DNA of 64,000 nucleotides, from the NCBI GenBank assembly GCA_008125075.1, contig VLTH01000002.1, forward strand, positions 1,469,351-1,533,350, given 5' to 3'. A model generated the notes under the pieces. That model did not search any database. It worked only from the letters and a program-made list of their open reading frames with translations, and was not told the origin of the DNA. This document shows positions 28,901 through 36,993 of this stretch, one piece after another. Made by a program: the position numbers and the translations under genes. The stretch comes from Acetivibrio alkalicellulosi. Lineage in GTDB: Bacteria; Bacillota; Clostridia; Acetivibrionales; Acetivibrionaceae. How positions within the stretch are numbered: the first letter of the stretch is position 1; each line of letters starts with the position of its first letter.

Positions 28901-29152
28901 TATATCATAACCACTAAATAAAACATTATTTGTCATTTTCGTAATTTCAAATTCTCTTGATACTTGATTAATTGATGTGTATGGTGATTCACGTAGTATT
29001 ATGTTGATTTTATTTAGTTTTGTTAGCATGGATTGTAATTGGCTAAAAACAGATAACGTTAACTTATCATTAATAATATTTAACTCTTTTATCTTATTGT
29101 TTTTTATAATCCCCATTAATTTTTCAATTAATTGTTCATTTGTAGATATCAT
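25991..29152 (-). CDS. SNF2-type DEAD/DEAH helicase of the type III R-M operon
   Basis: 1053 residues. Motifs: ADSVGLGKT at 261-269 (Walker A), DESHNFRNR from 352 (DEAH-type box II), LLLSATPVNNS (motif III), and late TDCISEGQNLQ with QRFGRIDRIGSKN (motifs V-VI), typical of SNF2/RapA-like ATPases. The N-terminal ~240 residues and the C-terminal ~250 have no recognised domain. First gene of a four-gene operon with the DUF4391-like gene, mod and res. Such helicases occur in extended restriction systems such as DISARM-like loci; here it may move on or remodel unmodified DNA for Res. AGAGGTAA precedes ATG 29152. Confidence 0.85.
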   Translation of the reverse strand: MISTNEQLIEKLMGIIKNNKIKELNIINDKLTLSVFSQLQSMLTKLNKINIILRESPYTSINQVSREFEITKMTNNVLFSGYDIAQKTTLSHLALAKSMSDFIKNNVNIKKIKNNQAVKSNVLYADDIYAIFGDSSLELNKRNSDEFEGLRMNVEIKDSESLNKIKKSFDYLWNNKEYTEDFKEQLLESLDFIYKDHSPEFCYFYTLYELFGQNLDDVNKFEQDRIGFKNTTIWNCLFKFQKDAVLSAINKIEKYNGCIIADSVGLGKTFEALAVIKYFELRQHKVMVLTPKKLHDNWSSFRNNYEDNEFFKDRFAFDIVNHTDLTRKFGRTEEGLDLERINWGNYDLLVIDESHNFRNRNATNERVTRYDKLLNDIILKGVTTKVLLLSATPVNNSLNDLKNQLSIITLDRDDIFSEEGIKSISNTLVQNQKIINEWNDDENKLKNSLLNRLLPEFYKLLEMISISRSRKHITAYYGTDEIGKFPVKLPPKTFRTAIDQKENLLKFEEISLQVERLFLSAYSPMKYLKIQYQDYYSDLFKQNAKGGITTFYLEDREKNSLILHRFNLFKRMESSIYSFGMTIRRMIHRIDGIINSLEKSIEVEFDEEFDEESEELYFEYKHKIKLDHFDKNRYLNDLAYDKDILENMLKQIDEVLENERDKKLYILKDFIEDKIKNTPYNSGNKKILIFSAFADTAKYLYENLSKCLLDKYSIHSSLITGSEKPKTTLKNIRSEFNKVLGRFSPQSKLKKTLPDSEQIDIVFATDCISEGQNLQDCDCVINYDIQWNPVVLIQRFGRIDRIGSKNNQIAMVNFFPDLKLNDYLNLEARVKGKMVTSNLASSGDEDLLSPELNDFNFRKKHLEKLQNEVVDIDDVSDSISLTDLNMNDYIFDLAVYLKENPNIKKVPKGIYSITRGDMKGAVFCFKNITDNKNEKIKKESPLYPYFIVYVKEDGEIYYENRQAREILKIMRALCYGKNNVDKELFENFNKKTNEANDMSFYSELINKAIASITGEEENINAGSIFDFGGLDNMFFERSSDDYELISFLIIEQG

Positions 29153-29437
29153 ATTAAGGTTACCTCTTTATCTGATTTTCATATTTTAGTTGGTATTACT
29201 TAATACTTCTTAAATTGTCTTTACTTTATTCTATATAAGTTTATCTATTTTTGCAACATGAATTGACAATTTTTTTCAAAGTTAAAGTATTTGTAGAAAA
29301 AACAATACTTACTATATCAATTAGCTATGCCCTGTTCTTTCATATAAGTCACATACACATGCGCAGCCTCATTCATTCGCATTGGTGATCTTTTTGCTCA
29401 TGAATGTCTATTTTGACATATCCTTCTACAATTTCAA

Positions 29438-30370
29438 CTACATTATCAAACTATACTTCCCCATTCCAAGGCTGCACCCCTTACCTATATGAAGAATTTC
29501 GCCTGCCCTCAATAAAGACATAAAAGGTGTCAATTCTCCTGCAAATGAAATTTTGCCCACATATCCACTCATTGGTATCTTGTTTCCTGTCCTTCCAGAA
29601 ACCCTGACCCAATCATATACTTTTAAATTATCTTTTATTGTTTGTATTTTTTTAGAGCTTTCTATAATTTTGTCAAACTTTAATCTGGCATCTATTTTAT
29701 AGTGATAAAAAAGCATTAGCTGTAGTCTTCTAAGAATATTTCTCATGATTACTTCAAAGTCAACACTTGATACAAGCTTTCCATTATGAGAAGCTTTAAA
29801 AGGTGTTTTAAATTCTAATTCAATTTTTTTCGCAACATAAGAAGACTCAAATGTAATAAGGCTTTTTTCCATTATTTTATTTAAGCACATATTATCTTTA
29901 ATAAATATAGTTTCATTACTTAATCCACAATTGACAGACTGAACTACAAACTGCCCCTTATTTTTACCTAGCCCACAAACACCCATTTTTTCTACGGAAC
30001 TAATAATAAAACCATTGTACTCACATGCTTTTCCAAATATAGTCATAGAAAACTTGAATTGTTCGCCCTTTTTTATATAAGAATTAATACTATCTGGCGG
30101 GTCTATAACATAAGGTACTGGCATATTAACAGTCGCCGATCTTAGTTGATTTTCCTTGTCCACAATCCCCATAAATATGTAAGCATACGGACAATCTGAG
30201 CTTAAAACACATGATCTGCAATCATCCCAATCCATATTACATACAAGTTTTTTAAAAGCATTTCCAAAAGCACCCCTTAAGGCAGATCCTTTAAAATTAT
30301 TCATTTGAATACTCTCACAGCTCAGACAATTAAAGTCTAAAACATGGTATATAAATTTGTTTTGTGACAT
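29438..30370 (-). CDS. cas6: Cas6 family crRNA-processing endoribonuclease
   Basis: About 310 residues from ATG 30370, eight bases after AAAAGGA; the open frame extends to TTG 30388. N-terminal LRGAFGNAFK and a Cys cluster (CNMDWDDCRSC ... DCPY) match the long Cas6 form found with type III loci (PF10040). The C-terminus ends with the glycine-rich loop IGKGCSLGMGKY typical of Cas6/RAMP folds. Cas6 cuts the array transcript within each repeat to leave an 8-base 5' handle, here ATTGAAAC. It is the only Cas6 in the window, so it should serve both arrays. It is last in the cas1-cas2-RT-PrimPol operon. Confidence 0.85.
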   Translation of the reverse strand: MSQNKFIYHVLDFNCLSCESIQMNNFKGSALRGAFGNAFKKLVCNMDWDDCRSCVLSSDCPYAYIFMGIVDKENQLRSATVNMPVPYVIDPPDSINSYIKKGEQFKFSMTIFGKACEYNGFIISSVEKMGVCGLGKNKGQFVVQSVNCGLSNETIFIKDNMCLNKIMEKSLITFESSYVAKKIELEFKTPFKASHNGKLVSSVDFEVIMRNILRRLQLMLFYHYKIDARLKFDKIIESSKKIQTIKDNLKVYDWVRVSGRTGNKIPMSGYVGKISFAGELTPFMSLLRAGEILHIGKGCSLGMGKYSLIM

Positions 30371-30554
30371 ATCTTTTTTCCTTTTCAATTATGTCTGAAC
30401 TATTACTTCCGCTCTAAATTGAAATAGAAATGGAAGTATATTTTCAGCACCCCTTATTAAAAATGTTTGTGCGTTTTAGGTTTATCAATTTTTAGTTTAT
30501 ACCATGTAAAAATGATAAGTCAATATTTAAAACAGTATAAAATTAACACAACCT

Positions 30555-31724
30555 TTATATTTCAATTGACCAAATACACTTACCCTCTTGATTTTTTCTT
30601 ACAAGTACTCCCATTTCAATATCTAAACGATCTACATTTATGCTGTCAAATAGTAGAGATAGTTTATTCTCATAATGTTTAATATCTTTATCAAGGCTTC
30701 TAAATTGTTTTTTAAGTTCTAATAATTTATTAGCCAACATGAGAGCTGATTTATTTATATTTATTTCTTCTTTAATTTCATTAATCTTTTCATATGAGGT
30801 ATTTGAACTAACAGGCAGGGTAACTTTTTCATTCTCTAAACTACTCATTGCATGTAAAACAGGCGATGGGTAACACTTCTTAGGAAGCTTGAAATAGCAA
30901 TTACAGTTAAAGGATGCTGTTATTTGCTTATACTCATCTCGAATTTTCAAACAGCTCACTGGTCTAGAAGGCATATTATTTATAAACTTTTCAGTTATTG
31001 AGTACTTATAATTTAATGTCCAACTCATAATTTGATGTATAAAGCTTTTACCTAAATCTCCAATATGACCGATAATAAATAACAGGGTCAATCTTTCAGA
31101 ATGAATAAGATATCCTGTGTCTTTAGCTTTAAAACACAAATAGCGTGTTAGTTTACAACCATTAAGCACATCTTTTATGACTTCAGATTCTATCTTTAAA
31201 TCATCCAATGGTTTATTTATCCAGTTTTCATTATTTTGATTATTATTAATATAATTCTTGTCATATACTCTAATAACTTCTTTTACATTTTCATAAGAAT
31301 TCTTGCATAAGGTTTCTATATAGCTGCCTTGATCTAAAAATGATACTCCATCATCATCAATAAAACGACTCTTTTTGTTAGTTTTGTAGTGCTTTAATAG
31401 AGGCAATCTTATTCTTTGTCCTTCATTATCAGGTTTTCTCTTTGCATTTAATGGAAACACATCAATAGTAATATCATTAGGGACTTTTCCTGCTTTATAT
31501 ATAATGGCTCTAGCTAATAAAACTGCATCTTGTGCAGGTATCCATCTTTGAAAAAAGAACCAGACATGCCTTCCTCTATATCCACTATCTTCAATGTATG
31601 CAAAAAGTCCACATTGTTCAGAAGTTCTTTTAATTTTAACAGCATAGTTGTGAGTTGTTACAACAAAATTTTTAATTTTTTCAGGTTCGCCACCTGTCTC
31701 AATTAATATTTTTTTTACACACAT
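30555..31724 (-). CDS. PrimPol (AEP) part of a split RT-PrimPol fusion, CRISPR-associated
   Basis: 389 codons open from an ATG at 31724 that has no Shine-Dalgarno. Archaeo-eukaryotic primase motifs: SGYRGRHVWFFFQ (motif II, nucleotide-binding His) and DITIDVFPLN ... GQRIRLPLLKH (motif III region). A C-terminal Cys module (SRPVSCLKI ... FNCNCYF ... CYPSPVLHA) matches CRISPR-associated primase-polymerases. Motif I (DxD) is missing because it sits in the other frame, at the end of the reverse-transcriptase frame. With seven instead of eight A's at 31705-31712 the two frames join into one RT-PrimPol protein of about 950 residues. Such proteins are thought to copy RNA or DNA for spacer acquisition. 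Domain call is firm; how it is expressed is open. Confidence 0.85.
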   Translation of the reverse strand: MCVKKILIETGGEPEKIKNFVVTTHNYAVKIKRTSEQCGLFAYIEDSGYRGRHVWFFFQRWIPAQDAVLLARAIIYKAGKVPNDITIDVFPLNAKRKPDNEGQRIRLPLLKHYKTNKKSRFIDDDGVSFLDQGSYIETLCKNSYENVKEVIRVYDKNYINNNQNNENWINKPLDDLKIESEVIKDVLNGCKLTRYLCFKAKDTGYLIHSERLTLLFIIGHIGDLGKSFIHQIMSWTLNYKYSITEKFINNMPSRPVSCLKIRDEYKQITASFNCNCYFKLPKKCYPSPVLHAMSSLENEKVTLPVSSNTSYEKINEIKEEININKSALMLANKLLELKKQFRSLDKDIKHYENKLSLLFDSINVDRLDIEMGVLVRKNQEGKCIWSIEI

Positions 31725-33405
31725 CTATATCAAGCATTAAAAATTTAACTGTATTATTTGCTCTTTGAATATAAGTTGTCAGTTTAAAACTCTCTTTTAA
31801 GCTATCTTTGACAAGTTCCTCTGTAATAGGTTGATATTTAGTTTCATATACCCTCACTCCATTACAATCTAAAGACTCAATTGCATATAATTCATCTCTG
31901 CATATAAATAAATCACAATATTTTATAAGCTGCTTATTATCTAATTGGAAATTAATTTTATCCTCATATCCTTTCTCATCAGGAAGCTTAGTCAATACAT
32001 TATTTTGCAATTCATTTTTCACATCTTCCATAAGTGAAAGTTTAATATTAAAAACATGATTAGCGTGTAAAAACAATTTATTATCTGTATAAATCTGAGC
32101 AATTTCATCTAATTTATCAATAGCTTCTATACCTTTAAAATGAAATTCTTCCCATGCTGAGAGTAATTTTATTTCATTTTTATCAGATATATTTTTTATA
32201 TAATCATCATTTATTTTAATTTCATTATATCTTTCATATTCTAATAATGCCATTGAAAACTGACCTTTCTTTTGCCAAATAGATGTTAAAATAGCTATAC
32301 TATCTTTATCATTGCAACAATAGCCCCAACGTGTTTTTTTTAATTCTTCAAACCTTTCCTCATTGTTGTTTAAAATAGCTCTGTTCAATTCAAAAATATA
32401 GTGTATGATATTGCAAGGTGTTTCCATTTCCCAATCATAATATTGTTCCCAACCAACAATAATATCTTTAACTTTATCAAGCTTAATATTATTATCTAAT
32501 TCTTTATTTATCCAAACTTCTTCCAATTTTTCTTTTAACGCTTCCCTTGCTTTACCTGGCGTTCTTCTTCCTGATGAATCAAAATAATAACCTAAAAAGT
32601 CAAAACCTGTTGTAATATTTGTTATAAGTGTCTTTTCCTCCTTTAATTCAAGTCTAAGGGGTTTTAGTATATCCCTAATCTCATCTAATAGTTGTTTAAT
32701 AGTTTCTTCATCTTTTGATAATACAATAAAATCATCGGAATAACGAATATATTTTACCGTTTTATTCTCTATTAAATGATCAAAATCATTGAGATAAATA
32801 TTTGATAGAAATGGCGATAAAACGCCACCTAAACATAAGCCTGTCATATTTTCTTCAGGCTTAAAACTACTATCATTAATAGTAGGAGTTTTGACAAGCT
32901 TCATAATAAAATTTACAGCATCTAAATTATCAAGTTTTTTATAAAGCATTTCTTCTAAAACTTCATGATTAATGCTGTCAAAATAGTCTTTTATATCTGA
33001 TTCTAAAATCCAATTAAAATCATCTTTGATAAAATCTAAAACTTTATCTAATGCTAACTTTGCAGACCTACCTTTTCTATATGCATAGCTTGATGATGAA
33101 AATATAGGTTCAAAAACAGGCATAATTACATTTAGTACTGCCTGTTGAACAATCTTATCACATAAACACATTAATCCAATGGTTCTTTGTTTTTCACCAA
33201 AATTCACTGCTATACATCTTATAGGCTTAGGCTCATAAGACCCACTTGTAATAGCCTCCTGTAGTTCTTTCAAATTGTCTTTTGCATTTATTTGAAAGTC
33301 ATTAACAGTCATATTGTCTATCCCAGAAGCTACGTGTTTTTTTCGTATTTTATTCCATGCCATTACTAAATTATCATATCTAGCAACATTAGATATAAAA
33401 TTCAC
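31699..33405 (-). CDS. CRISPR-associated reverse transcriptase, N-terminal part of a split RT-PrimPol fusion
   Basis: 568 residues from GTG 33405, nine bases after GGGGAG. Group-II-intron-like RT fold: Asp137 in ESDIKDYFD, LGGVLSPFLSNIYL near 192-205, and the catalytic YSDD at 222-225. A maturase-type thumb follows to about 350, then a helical linker. The frame ends with FLMLDIDVCKKNIN: the DID at 559-561 is primase motif I, so the PrimPol domain starts before the frame breaks at an A8 run. cas2 and cas1 lie directly upstream. In type III systems such RTs allow spacers to be taken from RNA. No intron RNA is seen around it. Confidence 0.88.
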   Translation of the reverse strand: MNFISNVARYDNLVMAWNKIRKKHVASGIDNMTVNDFQINAKDNLKELQEAITSGSYEPKPIRCIAVNFGEKQRTIGLMCLCDKIVQQAVLNVIMPVFEPIFSSSSYAYRKGRSAKLALDKVLDFIKDDFNWILESDIKDYFDSINHEVLEEMLYKKLDNLDAVNFIMKLVKTPTINDSSFKPEENMTGLCLGGVLSPFLSNIYLNDFDHLIENKTVKYIRYSDDFIVLSKDEETIKQLLDEIRDILKPLRLELKEEKTLITNITTGFDFLGYYFDSSGRRTPGKAREALKEKLEEVWINKELDNNIKLDKVKDIIVGWEQYYDWEMETPCNIIHYIFELNRAILNNNEERFEELKKTRWGYCCNDKDSIAILTSIWQKKGQFSMALLEYERYNEIKINDDYIKNISDKNEIKLLSAWEEFHFKGIEAIDKLDEIAQIYTDNKLFLHANHVFNIKLSLMEDVKNELQNNVLTKLPDEKGYEDKINFQLDNKQLIKYCDLFICRDELYAIESLDCNGVRVYETKYQPITEELVKDSLKESFKLTTYIQRANNTVKFLMLDIDVCKKNIN

Positions 33406-33424
33406 ATTAAAACACTCCCCTATA

Positions 33425-33724
33425 TTAAATTATTATTGTTTTCTGCTGGTGCAAATCAGCCCCCACATTTTTACTTCCAATTGAATGTATTTTCTCTTTG
33501 CATTGTCCACATAGTTTATAAATTCTCAAGCTATCAGTATCTTCTGGGTAGCTATTAAATATTTCTTTTATTTTTGTTATTAATGTGTCATATTCTTTTT
33601 TATCAATTAAACATTCAAATACACTATATTGAACACGAACTCCATAATCTTTCATAACATTTGCAATCTTATTTCTTTTTTTATCTAACTTAATATCATA
33701 GGAAAATATATAAAACCCTCTCAT
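33425..33724 (-). CDS. cas2: Cas2, CRISPR adaptation protein
   Basis: 99 residues. The N-terminus GFYIFSYDIKLDKKRNKIANV has the ferredoxin-like first strand with the conserved Asp of Cas2, followed by YGVRVQYSVFECLI. Cas2 forms the dimer at the centre of the Cas1-Cas2 integrase. Its ATG overlaps the cas1 stop (ATGA) and it is followed after 19 bases by the RT gene, giving the order cas1-cas2-RT. The C-terminus carries two Cys (CGQC) that are common in clostridial Cas2. Confidence 0.93.
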   Translation of the reverse strand: MRGFYIFSYDIKLDKKRNKIANVMKDYGVRVQYSVFECLIDKKEYDTLITKIKEIFNSYPEDTDSLRIYKLCGQCKEKIHSIGSKNVGADLHQQKTIII

Positions 33725-34707
33725 ATGCTTAGTTCAAACGGTTCATAAATATTGCCATTCATGACCGACTCCTTTAGTTTTAAACATTGCTCCTGCATAC
33801 ATTTTAAATATGTATTATCATTTTTAAACACTCTTACTTCTGAATATTTTGAAAATTCATCCCAAAATATAGAAAACCCTTCTTCAGTTAAAATAAATGC
33901 TCCATCCTTTTGTTTTTGAAAGTGATCTATACGTATTATGCCTTTATTTAAAACATACAAGGTGAAACGGTCAATTAATGGTTGTCTAAATTCTTCAATC
34001 ATGTCAAATGCTAATGATTTTCTTCCCATACATATACCATGTAAAAATCCCAATTGAACTTCAAAACCAATTGATTCAAGAATTGATGCCATTCTATTGG
34101 CAAGTATGGTATAACCTAAATTTAGTATTGCATTTACAGGGTCTTTTGCAGGTCTTTTAGTTCTTAACTCAAAAGAAAAATTTTTCTTCAACATAGCAGA
34201 AAAAACTTTAAAATACTTTGCACTAGAAGATCCTTCTAGTCCAAGGAGTTCCTCTCTTCTGTTTGCGTTGTCAATTTTGCATAAAGTTTCTTCTAGTTGC
34301 GTTAATATATTTTCAAAGGGATGGTTTTTATGTGACCAAAGATATTTTCTTGTCAGAACAATCTGATTTTTTATTTTACCTTTCACAATAGTTCGCATTA
34401 ATTGATTTCTGAAGTCTTCATCATAGTATGCTTGAAAATGTGCTAACTTAACAAATATATTCCTTGAATTATCTGACTTTGCAACACCTAAAATTCTTCC
34501 CCCATAGTTCATAAAAACCACATCAATACCTAAGTAAAACAAAGCATGTAAAGCTTGAGTACTTATTTGAACACTTCCAACAATATTTACCCGTTCAATG
34601 CGACTAAGAGGTAGCTCTATAAGCTTTTTACTATTCTTTTCAACCCTCAAACTATCGCCACATTTACGAATATATGCTCCAAATTCCTTAACATATAACT
34701 CTGGCAT
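33721..34707 (-). CDS. cas1: Cas1, CRISPR integrase
   Basis: 328 residues. Catalytic residues fit Cas1: E158 (LLGLEGSSSAKYF), H223 (LGFLHG) and E238 (FDMIEEFRQP). The N-terminal beta domain (residues 1-85) and the helical C-terminus are complete. Cas1 inserts new spacers at the leader end of the array. AGGTGAT lies four bases before ATG 34707, and only 19 bases separate the start from the last repeat of array 1. A 72-bp fragment of this gene (33987-34058, around H223 and E238) is duplicated at 50951-51022. Confidence 0.95.
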   Translation of the reverse strand: MPELYVKEFGAYIRKCGDSLRVEKNSKKLIELPLSRIERVNIVGSVQISTQALHALFYLGIDVVFMNYGGRILGVAKSDNSRNIFVKLAHFQAYYDEDFRNQLMRTIVKGKIKNQIVLTRKYLWSHKNHPFENILTQLEETLCKIDNANRREELLGLEGSSSAKYFKVFSAMLKKNFSFELRTKRPAKDPVNAILNLGYTILANRMASILESIGFEVQLGFLHGICMGRKSLAFDMIEEFRQPLIDRFTLYVLNKGIIRIDHFQKQKDGAFILTEEGFSIFWDEFSKYSEVRVFKNDNTYLKCMQEQCLKLKESVMNGNIYEPFELSI

Positions 34708-34726
34708 ATTATCACCTATTTAAACA

Positions 34727-35425
34727 ACTTCAATCCTCTAGCACGAGGCACTTCTCCTTCAACTGAATGGAGTTATTTCCCTAATCTTTATATTGAAGGT
34801 TTCAATCCTCTAGCACGAGGCACTTCCCCTTCAACTTTGTACTGCAGACTAGAGTAGTGAGTTCTTTTTATCTGTTTCAATCCTCTAGCACGAGGCACTT
34901 CCCCTTCAACCCTATGGGATGTAGCGGTCAACATTGGTGATGACATTTGTTTCAATCCTCTAGCACGAGGCACTTCCCCTTCAACAAAATCGGAAGTCGG
35001 AAAAAAAGGGGGTGTTTGTATGTTTCAATCCTCTAGCACGAGGCACTTCCCCTTCAACAAAGAAAAAAAGAAAAGAAAAAGAAAAGAAAAAGATGTTTCA
35101 ATCCTCTAGCACGAGGCACTTCCCCTTCAACCATAGTAGAGGCTGCAGTAATAGCCTCTAACTAAAAAGTTTCAATCCTCTAGCACGAGGCACTTCCCCT
35201 TCAACTTCTAGGGGAAAAAAACAATAATAAAAAAATAATTGTTTCAATCCTCTAGCACGAGGCACTTCCCCTTCAACAAGAAGAAAAAAAGAAAGAAGAA
35301 AAAAAAGAAAGATTGTTTCAATCCTCTAGCACGAGGCACTTCCCCTTCAACCGAAGTATGGCAATGATAATCACTATGGTGATGGCAGGTTTCAATCCTC
35401 TAGCACGAGGCACTTCCCCTTCAAC
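34727..35425 (-). CRISPR. CRISPR array 1: 10 repeats of 37 bp, 9 spacers of 35-38 bp
   Basis: Repeats start at 34727, 34799, 34874, 34949, 35022, 35095, 35169, 35241, 35315 and 35389, each 37 bp. Read on the minus strand the repeat begins GTTGAAGGGG, contains the small hairpin CCTC-GTGCTA-GAGG, and ends ATTGAAAC, a typical Cas6 handle. The repeat at 34727 is degenerate, including its handle (ATTGAAGT), which marks the far end. The conserved leader is on the other side (35426 onward), so transcription runs leftward into cas1. The other nine repeats are identical. Spacers at 35059-35094 and 35278-35314 are almost pure A/G on the plus strand. The spacer at 34986-35021 resembles a ribosome-binding region. 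Confidence 0.98.
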
Positions 35426-35625
35426 AGACCCATTTTGAAGCCAGCTTATATCAAGGCTTTCAACCCCCTAAAACTCGAATGATTTCAAAATAACTTCCTT
35501 TTTTTCTCATTTTTATGCACTTCCATTTTAATACATCAACTAAATTGCTTAAAACGCTTAAAAATCAACACCAAACTTTTTATTCAAAAGCCTATTTGGA
35601 ACTCTTATCCATTGTAGTTTTCTGT
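35426..35625 (-). promoter_or_regulatory. Leader of CRISPR array 1
   Basis: About 110 bases next to the array match the leader of array 2 closely (AGACCCATTTTGAAGCC, CCTAAAACTCGAATGATTT, then CTTCCTTTTTTTCTCAT). A second conserved block, ATTTGGAACTCTTATCCA, lies at 35594-35611. Reading leftward, TTGATG with a downstream CATAAA is a possible promoter, weaker than the TTGACA of leader 2. The leader should hold the integration signal and the promoter for array 1 and the cas1 operon. Confidence 0.8.
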
Positions 35626-36196
35626 CAATTTATATTGATAAAAAACTCTTATATGTAATTTTATAATATATATAAATAAAAATCAACTCAAAATATTTTT
35701 CAGGGTACAATTTATAATTTTGCACCATTTATTTTTTTCTTTCCTCATAATGTAATTATTACAAAAGAGCAACTTTGACAATGCTTTACCGTTACTGTTT
35801 TTTCCAGATTACTTCTATGTCCGGCTCAGCTTCCATCATAAGTAAAATTATTTATTTGTATTAATGTGACATTTTCAATGTTATCAATAAATTCAATAAT
35901 AGTCCCCAAATTTCACTAGCTGAAATTTTTCATCTGTTCTTATAATTTTTGATTTTCATATAGTGCATTTTCTCTAGCTTGGTACTGAGCAAAATGATGT
36001 TATAAACTTGATTTTTGACTCATCATAAAAAAGAAAGATTAGGTTAATTCTACTCCTCCTTTTCTAGTTCTCTCTTTAATTCTTCTATAGATAGGGGTAC
36101 TGGAATCAAAACGCAGATTTTATACTCTAAGGACTAAAATGTTCTGAAATGCACGTTTTACTATACTCTAAGCTTGTACCCCTTGAATAGTAAGAA
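35626..36196. other. Gene-free stretch after leader 1
   Basis: No gene is supported. Bases 36110-36040 on the minus strand give a short frame ending IPVPLSIEELKRELEKEE that could be the tail of a lost gene. The rest is AT-rich and without clear structure. Confidence 0.35.
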
Positions 36197-36769
36197 TTAC
36201 ACAGTATCAAAGACTGTTTCTAAATCAATTTCAAGGTCAGGGAAAATTGATACTTTTATTTTATCTTCTTCTGTGTACATGTCTGGCCTTCCATATCTAC
36301 CGTTTGGCTGTAATGTAAATACGCTTACAAGTTTCTGGTCAGGTTCTACCACCCAATAGGCTTTAACTCCGGCTTTTTCGTACTTGTTAAACTTTATAAG
36401 CCGATCATTCTTGACTGTTGAGGGAGATAAAATTTCAATAATCATATCTGGAGAACCCTTACATCCCCTTTCATCAAGCTTAGAACTATCACAAACAATA
36501 CTTATATCAGGCTCAACCACATTTTTTACATCATTATCATTTTTTTCAACATCTAACCTTACGCAGAATGGAGCAGGATATACTTTACATGGTTTGCCAG
36601 ACAAATAATTAGAAATTTGCCTTGATAACTCCATTAATATTTCTTGGTGTATTCTCGAAGGTGCGGCTTGCATATATGGTACTCCGTCAAGTATTTCCCA
36701 TTTTTCGTTTTCGCCCCATGTCAAGTAATCAGCATATGAATATTTTTGTTCTGGTTTTGGTAATGGCAT
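36197..36769 (-). CDS. Uma2-family (DUF820) putative endonuclease
   Basis: 190 residues, normal for Uma2. The restriction-endonuclease-like core is visible: VVEPDISIVCD (acidic residue), SPDMIIEILSPST (conserved E and I-E-I-L-S-P-S block), KFNKYEKAGVKAYWVVEP. AGGAGTGC lies before ATG 36769. These proteins are abundant in cyanobacteria and Firmicutes, often in repeated genomic regions; their role is unknown. It sits between the two CRISPR operons but has its own start region and no link to type III systems. Confidence 0.85.
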   Translation of the reverse strand: MPLPKPEQKYSYADYLTWGENEKWEILDGVPYMQAAPSRIHQEILMELSRQISNYLSGKPCKVYPAPFCVRLDVEKNDNDVKNVVEPDISIVCDSSKLDERGCKGSPDMIIEILSPSTVKNDRLIKFNKYEKAGVKAYWVVEPDQKLVSVFTLQPNGRYGRPDMYTEEDKIKVSIFPDLEIDLETVFDTV

Positions 36770-36828
36770 TGTTCAGCACTCCTTCTATTCATCAATCTTT
36801 ATATTTAACGGTCTTAAAGCATCCAATG

Positions 36829-36935
36829 TTCCTTCATTATATATACCTTCTACAGCATGCTTTATATAGATCACTTGCTTCTTTACAAACATTTTATTAT
36901 CATCTATTATTATTTTATCATAAAAACATCAAGTA
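36829..36935. repeat. Remnant of an antitoxin gene 5' end (match to 10160-10265)
   Basis: The 107 bases are about 90% identical to the start and upstream region of the antitoxin gene at 9957-10196. The start codon is changed (ATG to ATA on the minus strand) and the rest of the gene is absent. A dead fragment, lying upstream of the Uma2 gene. Confidence 0.75.
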
Positions 36936-36993
36936 TCATATATTGCAAACATTCATAATATTAACAATGACATCATTATTTAACATTATTTGT

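Noticed and set aside
31699..33405. RT as part of a group II intron or a retron
   Set aside because: No intron RNA domain V/VI-like sequence or retron ncRNA is seen around it; linkage to cas1/cas2 and the fused primase motif favour a CRISPR-associated RT.
34788..34973. 61-codon open frame across CRISPR repeats
   Set aside because: It is the translation of repeats and spacers (PRARGLKQ recurring); no start site, explained by the array.
35132..35168. Hairpin TAGAGGCT...AGCCTCTA as a regulatory element in array 1
   Set aside because: It lies wholly within a spacer, so it comes from the target sequence and not from the array design.
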